A stretch of 61,500 nucleotides of DNA from Clostridiales bacterium (lineage in GTDB: Bacteria > Bacillota > Clostridia > Oscillospirales > Oscillospiraceae), in the NCBI GenBank assembly GCA_021202515.1, contig JAJQCW010000015.1:1-61500 (forward strand), written 5' to 3'. Below, piece after piece: positions 44,011-51,256 of this stretch. The translations under genes and the position numbers were made by a program. Each line of letters opens with the position of its first letter. Within the stretch, counting starts at the first letter, position 1. The notes beneath the pieces were generated by a model that did no database searches, was not told the origin of the DNA, and was given only the letters and a program-made list of their open reading frames with translations.

Positions 44011-46524
44011 ATGGGACACAATAGAGACTATAAACCGGAGGATATCGCGTTCCCCGACCAGGTCATTACCAACTCGGAACTGGTTGGGGAGATGGAAAAG
44101 AGCTACATCGAATACGCCATGAGCGTCATCGTGGGCCGCGCCCTGCCCGACGTGCGGGACGGCTTGAAGCCCGTCCACCGGCGCATCCTTTACACCATGC
44201 ACGAGGGCGGTCTGACCTACGACAAGCCCTTCAAAAAGTCCGCCACCTGCGTGGGCGACGTGCTGGGCCACTACCACCCCCACGGAGACGCTTCGGTCTA
44301 CGAGGCCATGGTGCGTCTGGCCCAGGACTTCTCCATGCGCTACCCGCTGGTGGACGGTCACGGCAACTTCGGCTCCGTGGACGGCGACCCCCCTGCGGCC
44401 TACCGGTACACCGAGGCGCGGCTGGCCAAAATCTCCGCCGAAATGCTCCGGGACATCGACAAGGACACGGTGGACTGGGACCCCAACTTTGACGAGACCC
44501 GGAAGGAGCCTCGCGTACTGCCCAGTCGGTTCCCCAACCTGCTGGTCAACGGTTCCTCCGGCATTGCCGTGGGCATGGCCACCAACATCCCGCCCCACAA
44601 CCTGCGGGAGGTCATCGACGCGGTCATCTGTGTGCTGGACGACCCCAACGCCACCCTTGCCGACCTGATGAAGTATGTCAAGGGGCCGGATTTCCCCACC
44701 AAGGGCATTATCATGGGCCGGGCCGGTATCCGGCAGGCTTACGCCACCGGCCGGGGCCGGGTGACAGTTCGGGCCAGGACGGAGTTCGAGGAATTCGGCG
44801 CGGGCCGCACCCGCATCATCGTCACCGAGCTGCCCTACCAGGTCAACAAGCGCCAGCTCATCAAGACCATTGCGGAGCAGGTGAAGGACAAGCGGCTCCA
44901 AGGCATCTCCGACCTGCGGGACGAGACAGACCGAAACGGTATGCGCATCGTCATCGAGCTGAAAAAGGACGCCAACGGCCAGGTGGTGCTGAACAATCTG
45001 TTCAAGCAGACATCCTTGCAGACCAACTTTTCCATCATCATGCTGGCTCTGGTGGACAACCAGAAACAGCCGAAAATCCTCTCCCTGCGGCACATTTTGG
45101 ATGAGTACATCGCCTTCCAGGAGGAGATCATCATCCGCCGCACCAAGTACGACCTGCGCAAGGCCCGGGAGCGCGCCCACCTGTTGGAAGGCTTGCTCAT
45201 CGCCCAGGACAACATCGACGAGGTCATTCGCATCATCCGCAACAGCTACGACAACGCCAGGCAGAACCTGATGGACCGCTTTGGGCTGGACGAGGTCCAG
45301 GCCCAGGCCATCTGCGATATGCGTCTCATCGCCCTCCAGGGTCTGAACCGGGAGAAGCTGGAACAGGAGTACAAAGAATTAGAGGAAAAAATTGCCTACT
45401 ATATCCGTCTGCTGGAGGACGAGGACCTGCTGCGCCAGACCCTGAAGGAGGAGCTGACCGCCATCCGGGACAAGTACGGAGACGACCGTATCACCGAGAT
45501 TCAGGACGTGGCAGAGGAAATCGACATCGAGGACCTGATCCAGGAGGAAGAGTGCGTCTTTACCCTCAGCCACAACGGGTACCTCAAGCGCACCCCCGTC
45601 AGCGCCTACCGCATCCAGAAGCGGGGCGGCAAGGGCATCAACGACATGAACGTCCGGGAGGAGGACTACGTGGAGACCCTCTTCACCTGCTCCACCCATG
45701 ACTATATCCTGTTCTTCACCGACCAGGGCAAGGTGTATATGAAGAAGGGGTATCAAATCCCCGAAGCCGGGCGCACCGCCAAGGGCATCAACATCGTCAA
45801 CTTCATCTCCATCGCTCAGGACGAGAAGGTCAAGGCAATGCTCCACTTCCGGGAGTTTAAGGACGATGAATATCTGATTTTCGCCACCAGCAACGGCACC
45901 GTCAAGCGCCTGTGCCTGAACGAGCTGAAAAACATTCGCTCCATCGGCATCCGCGCCCTGACCCTGGAGGAGGGCAACGAGCTGATTGCCGTCCGTCGCA
46001 CCAACGGCGGCCAGGAGGTGCTGCTGGTCACCCGCAATGGTCAGGCCATTCGCTTTAACGAGGGGGATGTCCGCTGCATGGGCCGCACCGCCGTAGGCGT
46101 CCGGGGCGTCAAGCTCCGGGAAGGCGACCAGGTGGTGGGCTGCGAAATTGTCGGCCACGGCGAAGCTCTGCTCACCGTCACCGAAAAGGGCTATGGAAAG
46201 CGCACCCTCACCGGGGAGTACAGTCTCCAGAGCCGGGGCGGGTACGGCAACCGGAACTATAACATCACCGACAAGACCGGCTCGGTGGTGGGCAGCGCCA
46301 TTGTCAACGACAGCGACGACGTGCTGCTCATCTCCGACGACGGCACCATCATCCGTATGTCCGCCAGCGGCATCAGCACGTATGGCAGAGTTGCCCGCGG
46401 TGTCCGCCTGATGAACGTGGAGGAAGGCTGCAAGGTCATCGCCCTGGCCAAGACCAAAATGGACGAAAACGGCGACGTGGCCGAGGCCGACTTACAGGAC
46501 AACAGCGAGAAGGACGAAGATTAA
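44011..46524 (+). CDS. gyrA: DNA gyrase subunit A
   Basis: 837 aa. Breaks and rejoins DNA through Tyr133 ([10 protein letters not shown]). The N-terminal winged-helix region has [13 protein letters not shown] and [14 protein letters not shown]. The C-terminal DNA-wrapping beta-pinwheel contains the GyrA box QKRGGKG near residue 540 and ends in an acidic tail. At the position of E. coli Ser83 this protein has Ala94, and Glu98 at Asp87. The gyrase pair directly downstream of recF/remB is the standard order. Confidence 0.96.
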   Translation: MGHNRDYKPEDIAFPDQVITNSELVGEMEKSYIEYAMSVIVGRALPDVRDGLKPVHRRILYTMHEGGLTYDKPFKKSATCVGDVLGHYHPHGDASVYEAMVRLAQDFSMRYPLVDGHGNFGSVDGDPPAAYRYTEARLAKISAEMLRDIDKDTVDWDPNFDETRKEPRVLPSRFPNLLVNGSSGIAVGMATNIPPHNLREVIDAVICVLDDPNATLADLMKYVKGPDFPTKGIIMGRAGIRQAYATGRGRVTVRARTEFEEFGAGRTRIIVTELPYQVNKRQLIKTIAEQVKDKRLQGISDLRDETDRNGMRIVIELKKDANGQVVLNNLFKQTSLQTNFSIIMLALVDNQKQPKILSLRHILDEYIAFQEEIIIRRTKYDLRKARERAHLLEGLLIAQDNIDEVIRIIRNSYDNARQNLMDRFGLDEVQAQAICDMRLIALQGLNREKLEQEYKELEEKIAYYIRLLEDEDLLRQTLKEELTAIRDKYGDDRITEIQDVAEEIDIEDLIQEEECVFTLSHNGYLKRTPVSAYRIQKRGGKGINDMNVREEDYVETLFTCSTHDYILFFTDQGKVYMKKGYQIPEAGRTAKGINIVNFISIAQDEKVKAMLHFREFKDDEYLIFATSNGTVKRLCLNELKNIRSIGIRALTLEEGNELIAVRRTNGGQEVLLVTRNGQAIRFNEGDVRCMGRTAVGVRGVKLREGDQVVGCEIVGHGEALLTVTEKGYGKRTLTGEYSLQSRGGYGNRNYNITDKTGSVVGSAIVNDSDDVLLISDDGTIIRMSASGISTYGRVARGVRLMNVEEGCKVIALAKTKMDENGDVAEADLQDNSEKDED

Positions 46525-46962
46525 ATGAAAACAGTGACCCTCTACACCGACGGCGCCTGCTCCGGCAACCCCGGAGCAGGGGGCTGGGCGGCCATCCTGC
46601 TCTTTGGGGAGCACAAAAAGGAGCTTTCCGGCGGAGAGCGGGCCACCACCAACAACCGCATGGAGCTGACAGCGGTCATCAAGGGCCTGGAGGCCCTGAA
46701 AGAGCCGTGCATTGTGGAGCTTTATTCCGATTCCAAGTATATCATCGACGCGCTGGAAAAGGGCTGGGCCGTGGGTTGGCGCAAACGCGGCTGGGTCAAG
46801 GGGGACAAAAAGCCCGCTTTGAATCCGGACTTGTGGGAGCGGCTGCTGGACCTGTGCGAGGTCCACAGGGTCAACCTCCACTGGGTCAAGGGCCATGCCA
46901 GCAACGAGTACAACAACCGCTGCGACCAGTTGGCGGTGGCGGAGTGGAAAAAGCTGAAATAA
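46525..46962 (+). CDS. rnhA: Ribonuclease HI
   Basis: 145 aa; cleaves RNA in RNA:DNA hybrids. The catalytic set is complete: Asp9 (YTDGAC), Glu47 (NNRMEL), Asp69 (YSDSKY), Asp134 (NNRCDQLA) with His124. The basic handle [14 protein letters not shown] is present. The ATG immediately follows the gyrA stop, so it probably shares the gyrase transcript, which is unusual for rnhA. Confidence 0.94.
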   Translation: MKTVTLYTDGACSGNPGAGGWAAILLFGEHKKELSGGERATTNNRMELTAVIKGLEALKEPCIVELYSDSKYIIDALEKGWAVGWRKRGWVKGDKKPALNPDLWERLLDLCEVHRVNLHWVKGHASNEYNNRCDQLAVAEWKKLK

Positions 46963-46973
46963 GGACATGCGTT

Positions 46974-47468
46974 ATTGACATCCGATTTGAAAACCGCTAC
47001 AAGGTCAACGAGCTGATGCTGCGGGAATATGTCTACAAGGTGGTCAGCCGCAACATTGTGCTGATGTGCGTGGTGGTGTTCCTGCTGGGTGTGTTCCTGC
47101 TGGCGCTGTCCCGGAGCAACGGAGACAACTTCATGACGGGCATTGCAGCGGTCTGCATGGTCATCGCCGTGGTGGTGGGGGTGCTGACGCCCCGGCTGCT
47201 GCTGCGGGAGATCCGCGCCACCTCTGACCGGCTGAACAACGGCAGAAAGTGTGAGACGGTGGTGCGCTTTGGCGAGAAGATCACCATGGAGGAGGGCACC
47301 ACCTCCATGCAGTTCGAGTACAGCCAAATCACGAAAATCCACGACCTGAAACACTCCTATGTGCTGATGCTGGGCAGACAGAACGGAATCCTGCTCAACA
47401 AAACGGGCTTTACCGTGGGGAGTTTTGAGGACTTCCAGCCGTTTATCCGGGAGAAAACAGGAAAATAA
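46974..47468 (+). CDS. YcxB-like membrane protein, start codon unusual
   Basis: 164 aa if begun at ATT 46974. IDIRFENRYKVNELMLREYV opens the conserved part. Two membrane helices follow (IVLMCVVVFLLGVFLLAL and MTGIAAVCMVIAVVVGVL), then a cytoplasmic YcxB-like domain with TSMQFEYSQITKIHDL and LNKTGFTVGSFEDFQPFI. No ATG/GTG/TTG lies in frame near the AAGGA at 46961-46965; the first in-frame ATG (47016) cuts off the conserved FENRYKVNE. A non-canonical ATT start, or a one-base indel near 46970, is likely. The function of the family is unknown. Confidence 0.72.
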   Translation: MDIRFENRYKVNELMLREYVYKVVSRNIVLMCVVVFLLGVFLLALSRSNGDNFMTGIAAVCMVIAVVVGVLTPRLLLREIRATSDRLNNGRKCETVVRFGEKITMEEGTTSMQFEYSQITKIHDLKHSYVLMLGRQNGILLNKTGFTVGSFEDFQPFIREKTGK

Positions 47469-47480
47469 AACCAAAACGAA

Positions 47481-47529
47481 CCCCCGCCGGGGACCAGGGA
47501 CAGACCTGGTTCGGCGGGGGCAATTTTTA
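47481..47529 (+). terminator. Terminator of the gyrase-rnhA-ycxB transcript
   Basis: CCCCCGCCG / CGGCGGGGG with an inner ACCAGG/CCTGGT stem, followed by CAATTTTT. Confidence 0.87.
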
Positions 47530-47563
47530 CCCCACCCCTCAGTAAACGGATTGAGGGGTGGGG
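47530..47563. other. Second hairpin facing the SecB-like gene
   Basis: CCCCACCCCTCA / TGAGGGGTGGGG, a 12-bp perfect stem, 10 bases beyond the leftward gene's stop. It has no clear T-run in the leftward direction, so terminator function is uncertain. Confidence 0.5.
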
Positions 47564-47573
47564 GTTGTTTGCG

Positions 47574-48017
47574 TCAAACGATGGGGAACTGGGGCTTAGG
47601 CGGCTCCTCCTCCTGGCGGGGCTGCTGCTGGGCCACCTGGACGTTGTCGGCGTTGATGACCGCCTTGCGCAGTTGGAAGCCGGGAATGCCGGAAGCCTGC
47701 ATCAGGCTCTGGACGGTGGACTGAATATAGGGGAACAGTTGGTCGTAGCACTGGGCATGGACCTGTTTTTTGTCCTCGTCGCTGTCGATGCCCTGGCAGG
47801 AGAAGGCCCCGATCAGGTCTACGGAGACGAACAGCTCCTCGCCGCCGTTTTTGTCCTTGATGCTCTGGTAGACCTTGGCAATGCAGCGCTTGCCGTCCTT
47901 GGCGAAGTTGACGTTGAAGGTGAAGCTGCTGTCCAACTGGATCTGGCCCTGCTTGGTCAGCTTGTTGACAAAGTGGACCTCCTGGACCTTCTGGGACACG
48001 AGATGTGCGATAGCCAT
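47574..48017 (-). CDS. SecB-like protein
   Basis: 147 aa. The final third (QLFPYIQSTVQSLMQASGIPGFQLRKAVINAD) resembles the SecB core LFPYAR..I..L...GGFPPL.L.PIN, and the beta-rich first half (SSFTFNVNFAKDGKRCIAKV) fits the SecB fold. Classical SecB is proteobacterial; SecB-like proteins in Firmicutes and in toxin-antitoxin-chaperone systems are known. A Gln/Glu/Pro-rich tail ends it. The role could be export or holdase chaperone; no toxin-antitoxin genes adjoin it. Confidence 0.7.
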   Translation of the reverse strand: MAIAHLVSQKVQEVHFVNKLTKQGQIQLDSSFTFNVNFAKDGKRCIAKVYQSIKDKNGGEELFVSVDLIGAFSCQGIDSDEDKKQVHAQCYDQLFPYIQSTVQSLMQASGIPGFQLRKAVINADNVQVAQQQPRQEEEPPKPQFPIV

Positions 48018-48101
48018 AAAAATATCCTCCCCGGACCGGCGGGCTGCGCCGGAATGATGTTTGATGAACGGTATGCGCGGCTTTTGTGCCGCATCATTTT
48101 T

Positions 48102-48130
48102 AGTATACCACAGTTTTCAGAGATTGGAAA
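48102..48130 (-). promoter_or_regulatory. Promoter of the SecB-like gene
   Basis: Minus strand TTTCCA (48130-48125), 17-base spacer, TATACT (48107-48102). Good -10, weak -35. Confidence 0.5.
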
Positions 48131-48154
48131 CGGGAAATTTGAAAAAAGGCGGTA

Positions 48155-49414
48155 TTATTCCTGCTTTGTTTCCCGCAGACGGGGCATGGAAAAGAGAAAT
48201 GTGTTGCCCTCGTCAAGACTGCTCTCCGCCCACAGGCGGCCTCCGTGTTCCTGGGCGATCTGGGACGCGATGGAAAGGCCCAGGCCGAAGCCCTCCGAGG
48301 ACCGGGCCTGGTCCGCCCGGTAGAACCGCTCGAAGATCCGCTCCAACTGGTCGTGAGGAATGGGTTCCCCCTTGGTGTTCACGGTCAGGTGGACCCGCTT
48401 GGCACCATCTGGCTCCAGCCGCAGAGTGACGACGCTGGGGCTGTCGGCATACTTCCGGGCGTTGTCCAGCAGGATGTTCACCAGCCGCCGGAGCTTGCCG
48501 GGGTCGCCGGTGACCAGCAGGTCCTCGGTGATGTGGTCGTCCAGCTCCTTTCCCGCTTCGTAGAGGATCGGTTCGAAGAGCAGCACCTCGTCGGTGACAA
48601 GGTCGCTGAGGGGAACCGTCTCCTTGACCTGCTCCTTGCCGGACTGGTCGTTTTCCGCCCTGGCCAGGGTCAGCAGCTCCTCTACCAGGTAGGTCATCTG
48701 GTCGGAGGAGGCCCGAATGTTGTCCAGCCAGCGCAGCTCCCGGTCGTTCAGGCTCTCGCCACACTCCTGGAGCATATCCACATTGGAGGCGATGACGGAG
48801 AGGGGGGTTTTCAGCTCGTGGCTGGCGTCAGAGACGAACTGCCGCTGCTGGGCCCAACTCCGCTCCACCGGGCGGACCGCCCAGCGAGCCAAGAGCATAC
48901 TCAGTGCAAAAAAGGCCGCCAGCGCCCCCAGGCTGATGAACAGCAGCGTGAAATACAGGGAGCGGAGGGTGCTCCTTTCCTGGGAAATGTCAGCAAAGGC
49001 AATGCGCCAGCCAGACGTGGTGTCCACCCGCAGGTAGCGCAGCCGGTAGCTTTCCAGCAGCCCTGTGTTGGACTGCTCCGCCAGGCACAGCGTCACCACA
49101 TCGACCAATTCTTCCTCGTCCACGGTGCCGAATTGGTTGTTCAGCAGGAACGTTGTCCCGTCCACTCCCACCGCAACGGTGAAGTAGGGCAGGCTCACGT
49201 CCTTGTCTTCAAAGGAGAAGCCCCTCTCTTCACTGGGGGCCAGAGGCCAGGAAAAGGAGAAGTCCTCATTGACCACCTGGCGCAGCAGGTTGAGGCTGTC
49301 CTCCCGCAGACTGTCACGGGTGGCGACGACCATCACCGTGCAGATGCCCACCAAAATGGCGGAGACGATGAGCATGTTGATGAGGACAAACTTCCAACGG
49401 AGTTTTTGAATCAT
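48155..49414 (-). CDS. Two-component sensor histidine kinase
   Basis: 419 aa. TM1 at about 9-30 and TM2 at about 153-176 bracket a roughly 120-residue extracellular sensor that I do not recognise. The dimerisation domain has His199 in DASHELKTPLSVIAS. The ATPase domain has NILLDNARKYA (N box), ERFYRADQARSSEGFGLGLSIA (F and G boxes). The start overlaps the response-regulator stop by four bases (ATGA). The pair is transcribed away from the small-peptide array that starts about 360 bases beyond the regulator start. Confidence 0.93.
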   Translation of the reverse strand: MIQKLRWKFVLINMLIVSAILVGICTVMVVATRDSLREDSLNLLRQVVNEDFSFSWPLAPSEERGFSFEDKDVSLPYFTVAVGVDGTTFLLNNQFGTVDEEELVDVVTLCLAEQSNTGLLESYRLRYLRVDTTSGWRIAFADISQERSTLRSLYFTLLFISLGALAAFFALSMLLARWAVRPVERSWAQQRQFVSDASHELKTPLSVIASNVDMLQECGESLNDRELRWLDNIRASSDQMTYLVEELLTLARAENDQSGKEQVKETVPLSDLVTDEVLLFEPILYEAGKELDDHITEDLLVTGDPGKLRRLVNILLDNARKYADSPSVVTLRLEPDGAKRVHLTVNTKGEPIPHDQLERIFERFYRADQARSSEGFGLGLSIASQIAQEHGGRLWAESSLDEGNTFLFSMPRLRETKQE

Positions 49415-50091
49415 GGGGCCTTCTTCACCTCCAGATGATACCCGATCATCCGCAGGGTTTTGATGGTGACGGTGCTTTTCAGGTGGCTGAGCTTTTTGCG
49501 CAGGAAGGAGATGTACACCTCCACGTTGTTGTCCTCGGCGTTGGAGTCGTAGCCCCAGACGGTGAGCAGCAGGGTCTCCTTTGTGACCACCTGGGCGCCG
49601 TTGGCCATCAGCTTGCCCATGATTTCAAACTCTTTCCGGCTCAGGCGAACGCTCCGCTCTCCGCAGGATAGCTGGCAGGAGGACAGCTCCAGCCGCAGGT
49701 CGCCAAAAGAAAGGACGTTGTCGGCGGCGTGGTTCTGCCGCCGGGTGATGACCCGGATGCAGGCCAGCAGCTCCCTGGACTGGAAGGGTTTGGTCAGGTA
49801 GTAGTCCGCGCCCGCGTCCAGGCCGTTGACCTTGTCGTCGGTCTCAGTGCGGGCGGTCAGCATGAGCACCGGGGTCTTGACCCCCTCGTCCCGCATGGCG
49901 CGGACCACCTCGAAGCCGTTGCGCTTGGGCAGCATGACATCCAGGATGATCACATCATAGATGCCGGAAAGGGCGTTGTCCAGGCCGCTCTCCCCATCGT
50001 AGGAGACATCGGCGGTGTAGTTGTGGGCCTCCATCAGGTCGGCCAGGGTCTGGGCCAGACGGCGCTCGTCCTCTACGATCAGTACCCGCAT
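49411..50091 (-). CDS. OmpR-family response regulator
   Basis: 226 aa; start MRVLIVEDERRLAQTLADLM at 50091 with GGAGG upstream. The receiver domain has the phospho-acceptor Asp51 (VIILDVMLPKRNGF), LMLTART and YYLTKPF. A winged-helix DNA-binding domain (about 125-223: RLSRKEFEIMGKLM, NNVEVYISFLRKKL, TLRMIGYHLE) follows. It is first in the regulator-kinase operon and divergent from the peptide array, which makes that array the natural candidate target. Confidence 0.94.
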   Translation of the reverse strand: MRVLIVEDERRLAQTLADLMEAHNYTADVSYDGESGLDNALSGIYDVIILDVMLPKRNGFEVVRAMRDEGVKTPVLMLTARTETDDKVNGLDAGADYYLTKPFQSRELLACIRVITRRQNHAADNVLSFGDLRLELSSCQLSCGERSVRLSRKEFEIMGKLMANGAQVVTKETLLLTVWGYDSNAEDNNVEVYISFLRKKLSHLKSTVTIKTLRMIGYHLEVKKAP

Positions 50092-50153
50092 ATGGAGCCT
50101 CCTTTTTGCTGAGAATGAATACAAAGTCAGGCGTTTGGGAACACCCTCATTTT

Positions 50154-50182
50154 ATTTTAAAGCAAACACGCCGGTTTTGCAA
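50154..50182 (-). promoter_or_regulatory. Promoter of the two-component operon
   Basis: Minus strand TTGCAA (50182-50177), 17-base spacer, TAAAAT (50159-50154). Confidence 0.68.
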
Positions 50183-50271
50183 CCCAAAGGAAAGGACGCG
50201 GCTATTTTCCTAAAACAGGAGACGTTTTCCTATAAAAGGCGCTGTTTGCTGGTCGTAGGTCAATATCGACT

Positions 50272-50322
50272 TAGAACAGGTCAAAAAAACATCTGTTCTA
50301 CCGGGGCAAAACCGGGTATGAT
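50272..50322 (+). promoter_or_regulatory. Inverted-repeat operator and -10 element before the peptide array
   Basis: TAGAACAG (50272-50279), 13 bases, CTGTTCTA (50293-50300): a perfect 8-bp inverted repeat with half-site centres 21 bases apart. A TATGAT -10 follows at 50317-50322. The right half-site takes the place of a -35 element, which would suit an activator-dependent promoter. Confidence 0.6.
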
Positions 50323-50368
50323 ACACATTGTCAGCAGGAACGACCCACCGGCCCAAAACAGCCGGGAG

Positions 50369-50383
50369 GCGGCAAAGCCGCCA
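50369..50383 (+). other. GC hairpin in the peptide-array leader
   Basis: GGCGGC-AAA-GCCGCC, a six-bp stem, in the roughly 125-base leader between the putative promoter and the first peptide. Confidence 0.5.
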
Positions 50384-50454
50384 CGCCATGCTGACCGGTT
50401 CTGAGCAACCGTCTATCTCATCAAAAAAGACGTTTATGATTGGAGTGTTTCACC

Positions 50455-50586
50455 ATGAGCAAGATTATGGACTACCTGAAAGCGAACCAGAACGATATCG
50501 CACTGGCCATGATGAGCGCCAGCGCTATGATGACCGGCTCCGCTCCCGACTGGAAGCTGATGGCCGAGATGCGGGAGCAGAAGTAA
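50455..50586 (+). CDS. 43-aa peptide, array copy 1
   Basis: MSKIMDYLKANQNDIALAMM then SASAMMTGSAPDWKLMAEMR and EQK. GGAGTGTTTCACC precedes the ATG. An amphipathic N-terminal helix, a small-residue middle with Gly, a DWK motif and a Lys end; no Cys, no signal peptide and no double-Gly leader. It is identical in protein sequence to copy 2 and similar to copy 3, spaced 181 bases apart. Selection for the protein is suggested by the conserved frame and ribosome sites. Function unknown; an exported signal or a small regulatory peptide would fit, but this is inference. Confidence 0.75.
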   Translation: MSKIMDYLKANQNDIALAMMSASAMMTGSAPDWKLMAEMREQK

Positions 50587-50635
50587 TCCGCTCCCATCCA
50601 TTGAAAAATAACTGTTAGAATAGGAGTGTTTCACC

Positions 50636-50767
50636 ATGAGCAAGATTATGGACTACCTGAAAGCGAACCAGAACGATATCGCACTGGCCATGATGAGCGC
50701 CAGCGCTATGATGACCGGCTCCGCTCCCGACTGGAAGCTGATGGCCGAGATGCGGGAGCAGAAGTAA
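50636..50767 (+). CDS. 43-aa peptide, array copy 2
   Basis: Identical in protein, and apparently in DNA across the coding part and the last 15 bases of the leader, to copy 1. It is preceded by TAGGAGTGTTTCACC. The perfect identity points to recent tandem duplication of a 181-base unit. No separate promoter is evident, so it is probably cotranscribed with copy 1. Confidence 0.75.
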   Translation: MSKIMDYLKANQNDIALAMMSASAMMTGSAPDWKLMAEMREQK

Positions 50768-50816
50768 TTCTGCCCCATCCATTAGACAATAACCGTTTAA
50801 AATAGGAGTGTTTTAT

Positions 50817-50948
50817 ATGAGCAAGTTTAGCAACTACCTGAAAGCGAACCGCTATGACATTTTGGCGTCCGTGATGAGCGCCAACGCCAGCACCAACGGC
50901 ACCGCATCCGACTGGAAGCAGATCGCCCAGCTCAAGGAGCGGAAGTAA
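50817..50948 (+). CDS. 43-aa peptide, array copy 3 (diverged)
   Basis: MSKFSNYLKANRYDILASVM then SANASTNGTASDWKQIAQLK and ERK. It has the same length as copies 1-2 and the same MSK..YLKAN, MSA, SDWK and final K positions, but many other residues differ. AATAGGAGTG precedes the ATG. Keeping the length and key positions while changing the rest suggests these are translated proteins under constraint. Confidence 0.74.
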   Translation: MSKFSNYLKANRYDILASVMSANASTNGTASDWKQIAQLKERK

Positions 50949-50982
50949 GACCGCTTTCATTGAGAAAAAGGGGGTTTTGTCT

Positions 50983-51105
50983 GTGAATGTTCTGCATGGC
51001 TTCCTCCAAAAGGGCGAAAACCAGGTGCTGTACGGCCTGAGCGCCGCCACAGCCGGAACCAACCCCTACTGGGGCTACAGCGCCCTGACAGAAACGCGGC
51101 GGTAA
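50983..51105 (+). CDS. 40-aa peptide, distant fourth member of the array
   Basis: GTG start with AAGGGGG eight bases upstream: MNVLHGFLQKGENQVLYGLS then AATAGTNPYWGYSALTETRR. It shares the pattern of an N-terminal helix, a small-residue stretch (SAATAGTN against SANASTNG in copy 3), an aromatic W and a basic end. An overlapping 17-codon ATG frame is less likely. It is the last gene before a terminator, so all four are probably one transcript. Confidence 0.6.
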   Translation: MNVLHGFLQKGENQVLYGLSAATAGTNPYWGYSALTETRR

Positions 51106-51154
51106 CGTCTGCGTGTCTATAAATGCAAAATTGGCATAAACCGTTCCCTCTGGG

Positions 51155-51191
51155 GCCGCCCCGCCTTGCGCGGGGCGGCTCTGCTTTTTTT
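51155..51191 (+). terminator. Terminator of the peptide array
   Basis: GCCGCCCCGC / GCGGGGCGGC stem, five-base loop, then TCTGCTTTTTTT. Confidence 0.92.
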
Positions 51192-51227
51192 ACTTTTTTC
51201 GATGATGTGCAACGTCCGGTTTCCTCA

Positions 51228-51256
51228 TAATTGCACATTGCTAATTGCTCATTTCT
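51228..51256. repeat. Heptad-repeat element end, copy 3
   Basis: On the minus strand AATGAGCAATTAGCAATGTG...: one end of the heptad element, fused to the TGA stop of the AraC gene. No partner inverted end is seen within 200 bases. Confidence 0.6.

Noticed and set aside
50272-50300. LexA/SOS box
   Set aside because: The Firmicutes LexA consensus has GAAC and GTTC four bases apart; here the half-sites are 13 bases apart.
50455-50948. CRISPR-like array
   Set aside because: Units are about 181 bases with coding content and no short constant repeat with unique spacers.
50434-51062. Minus-strand ORFs opposite the peptide array
   Set aside because: Lack ribosome sites and do not keep a constant length between the repeated units, unlike the plus-strand 43-aa frames.
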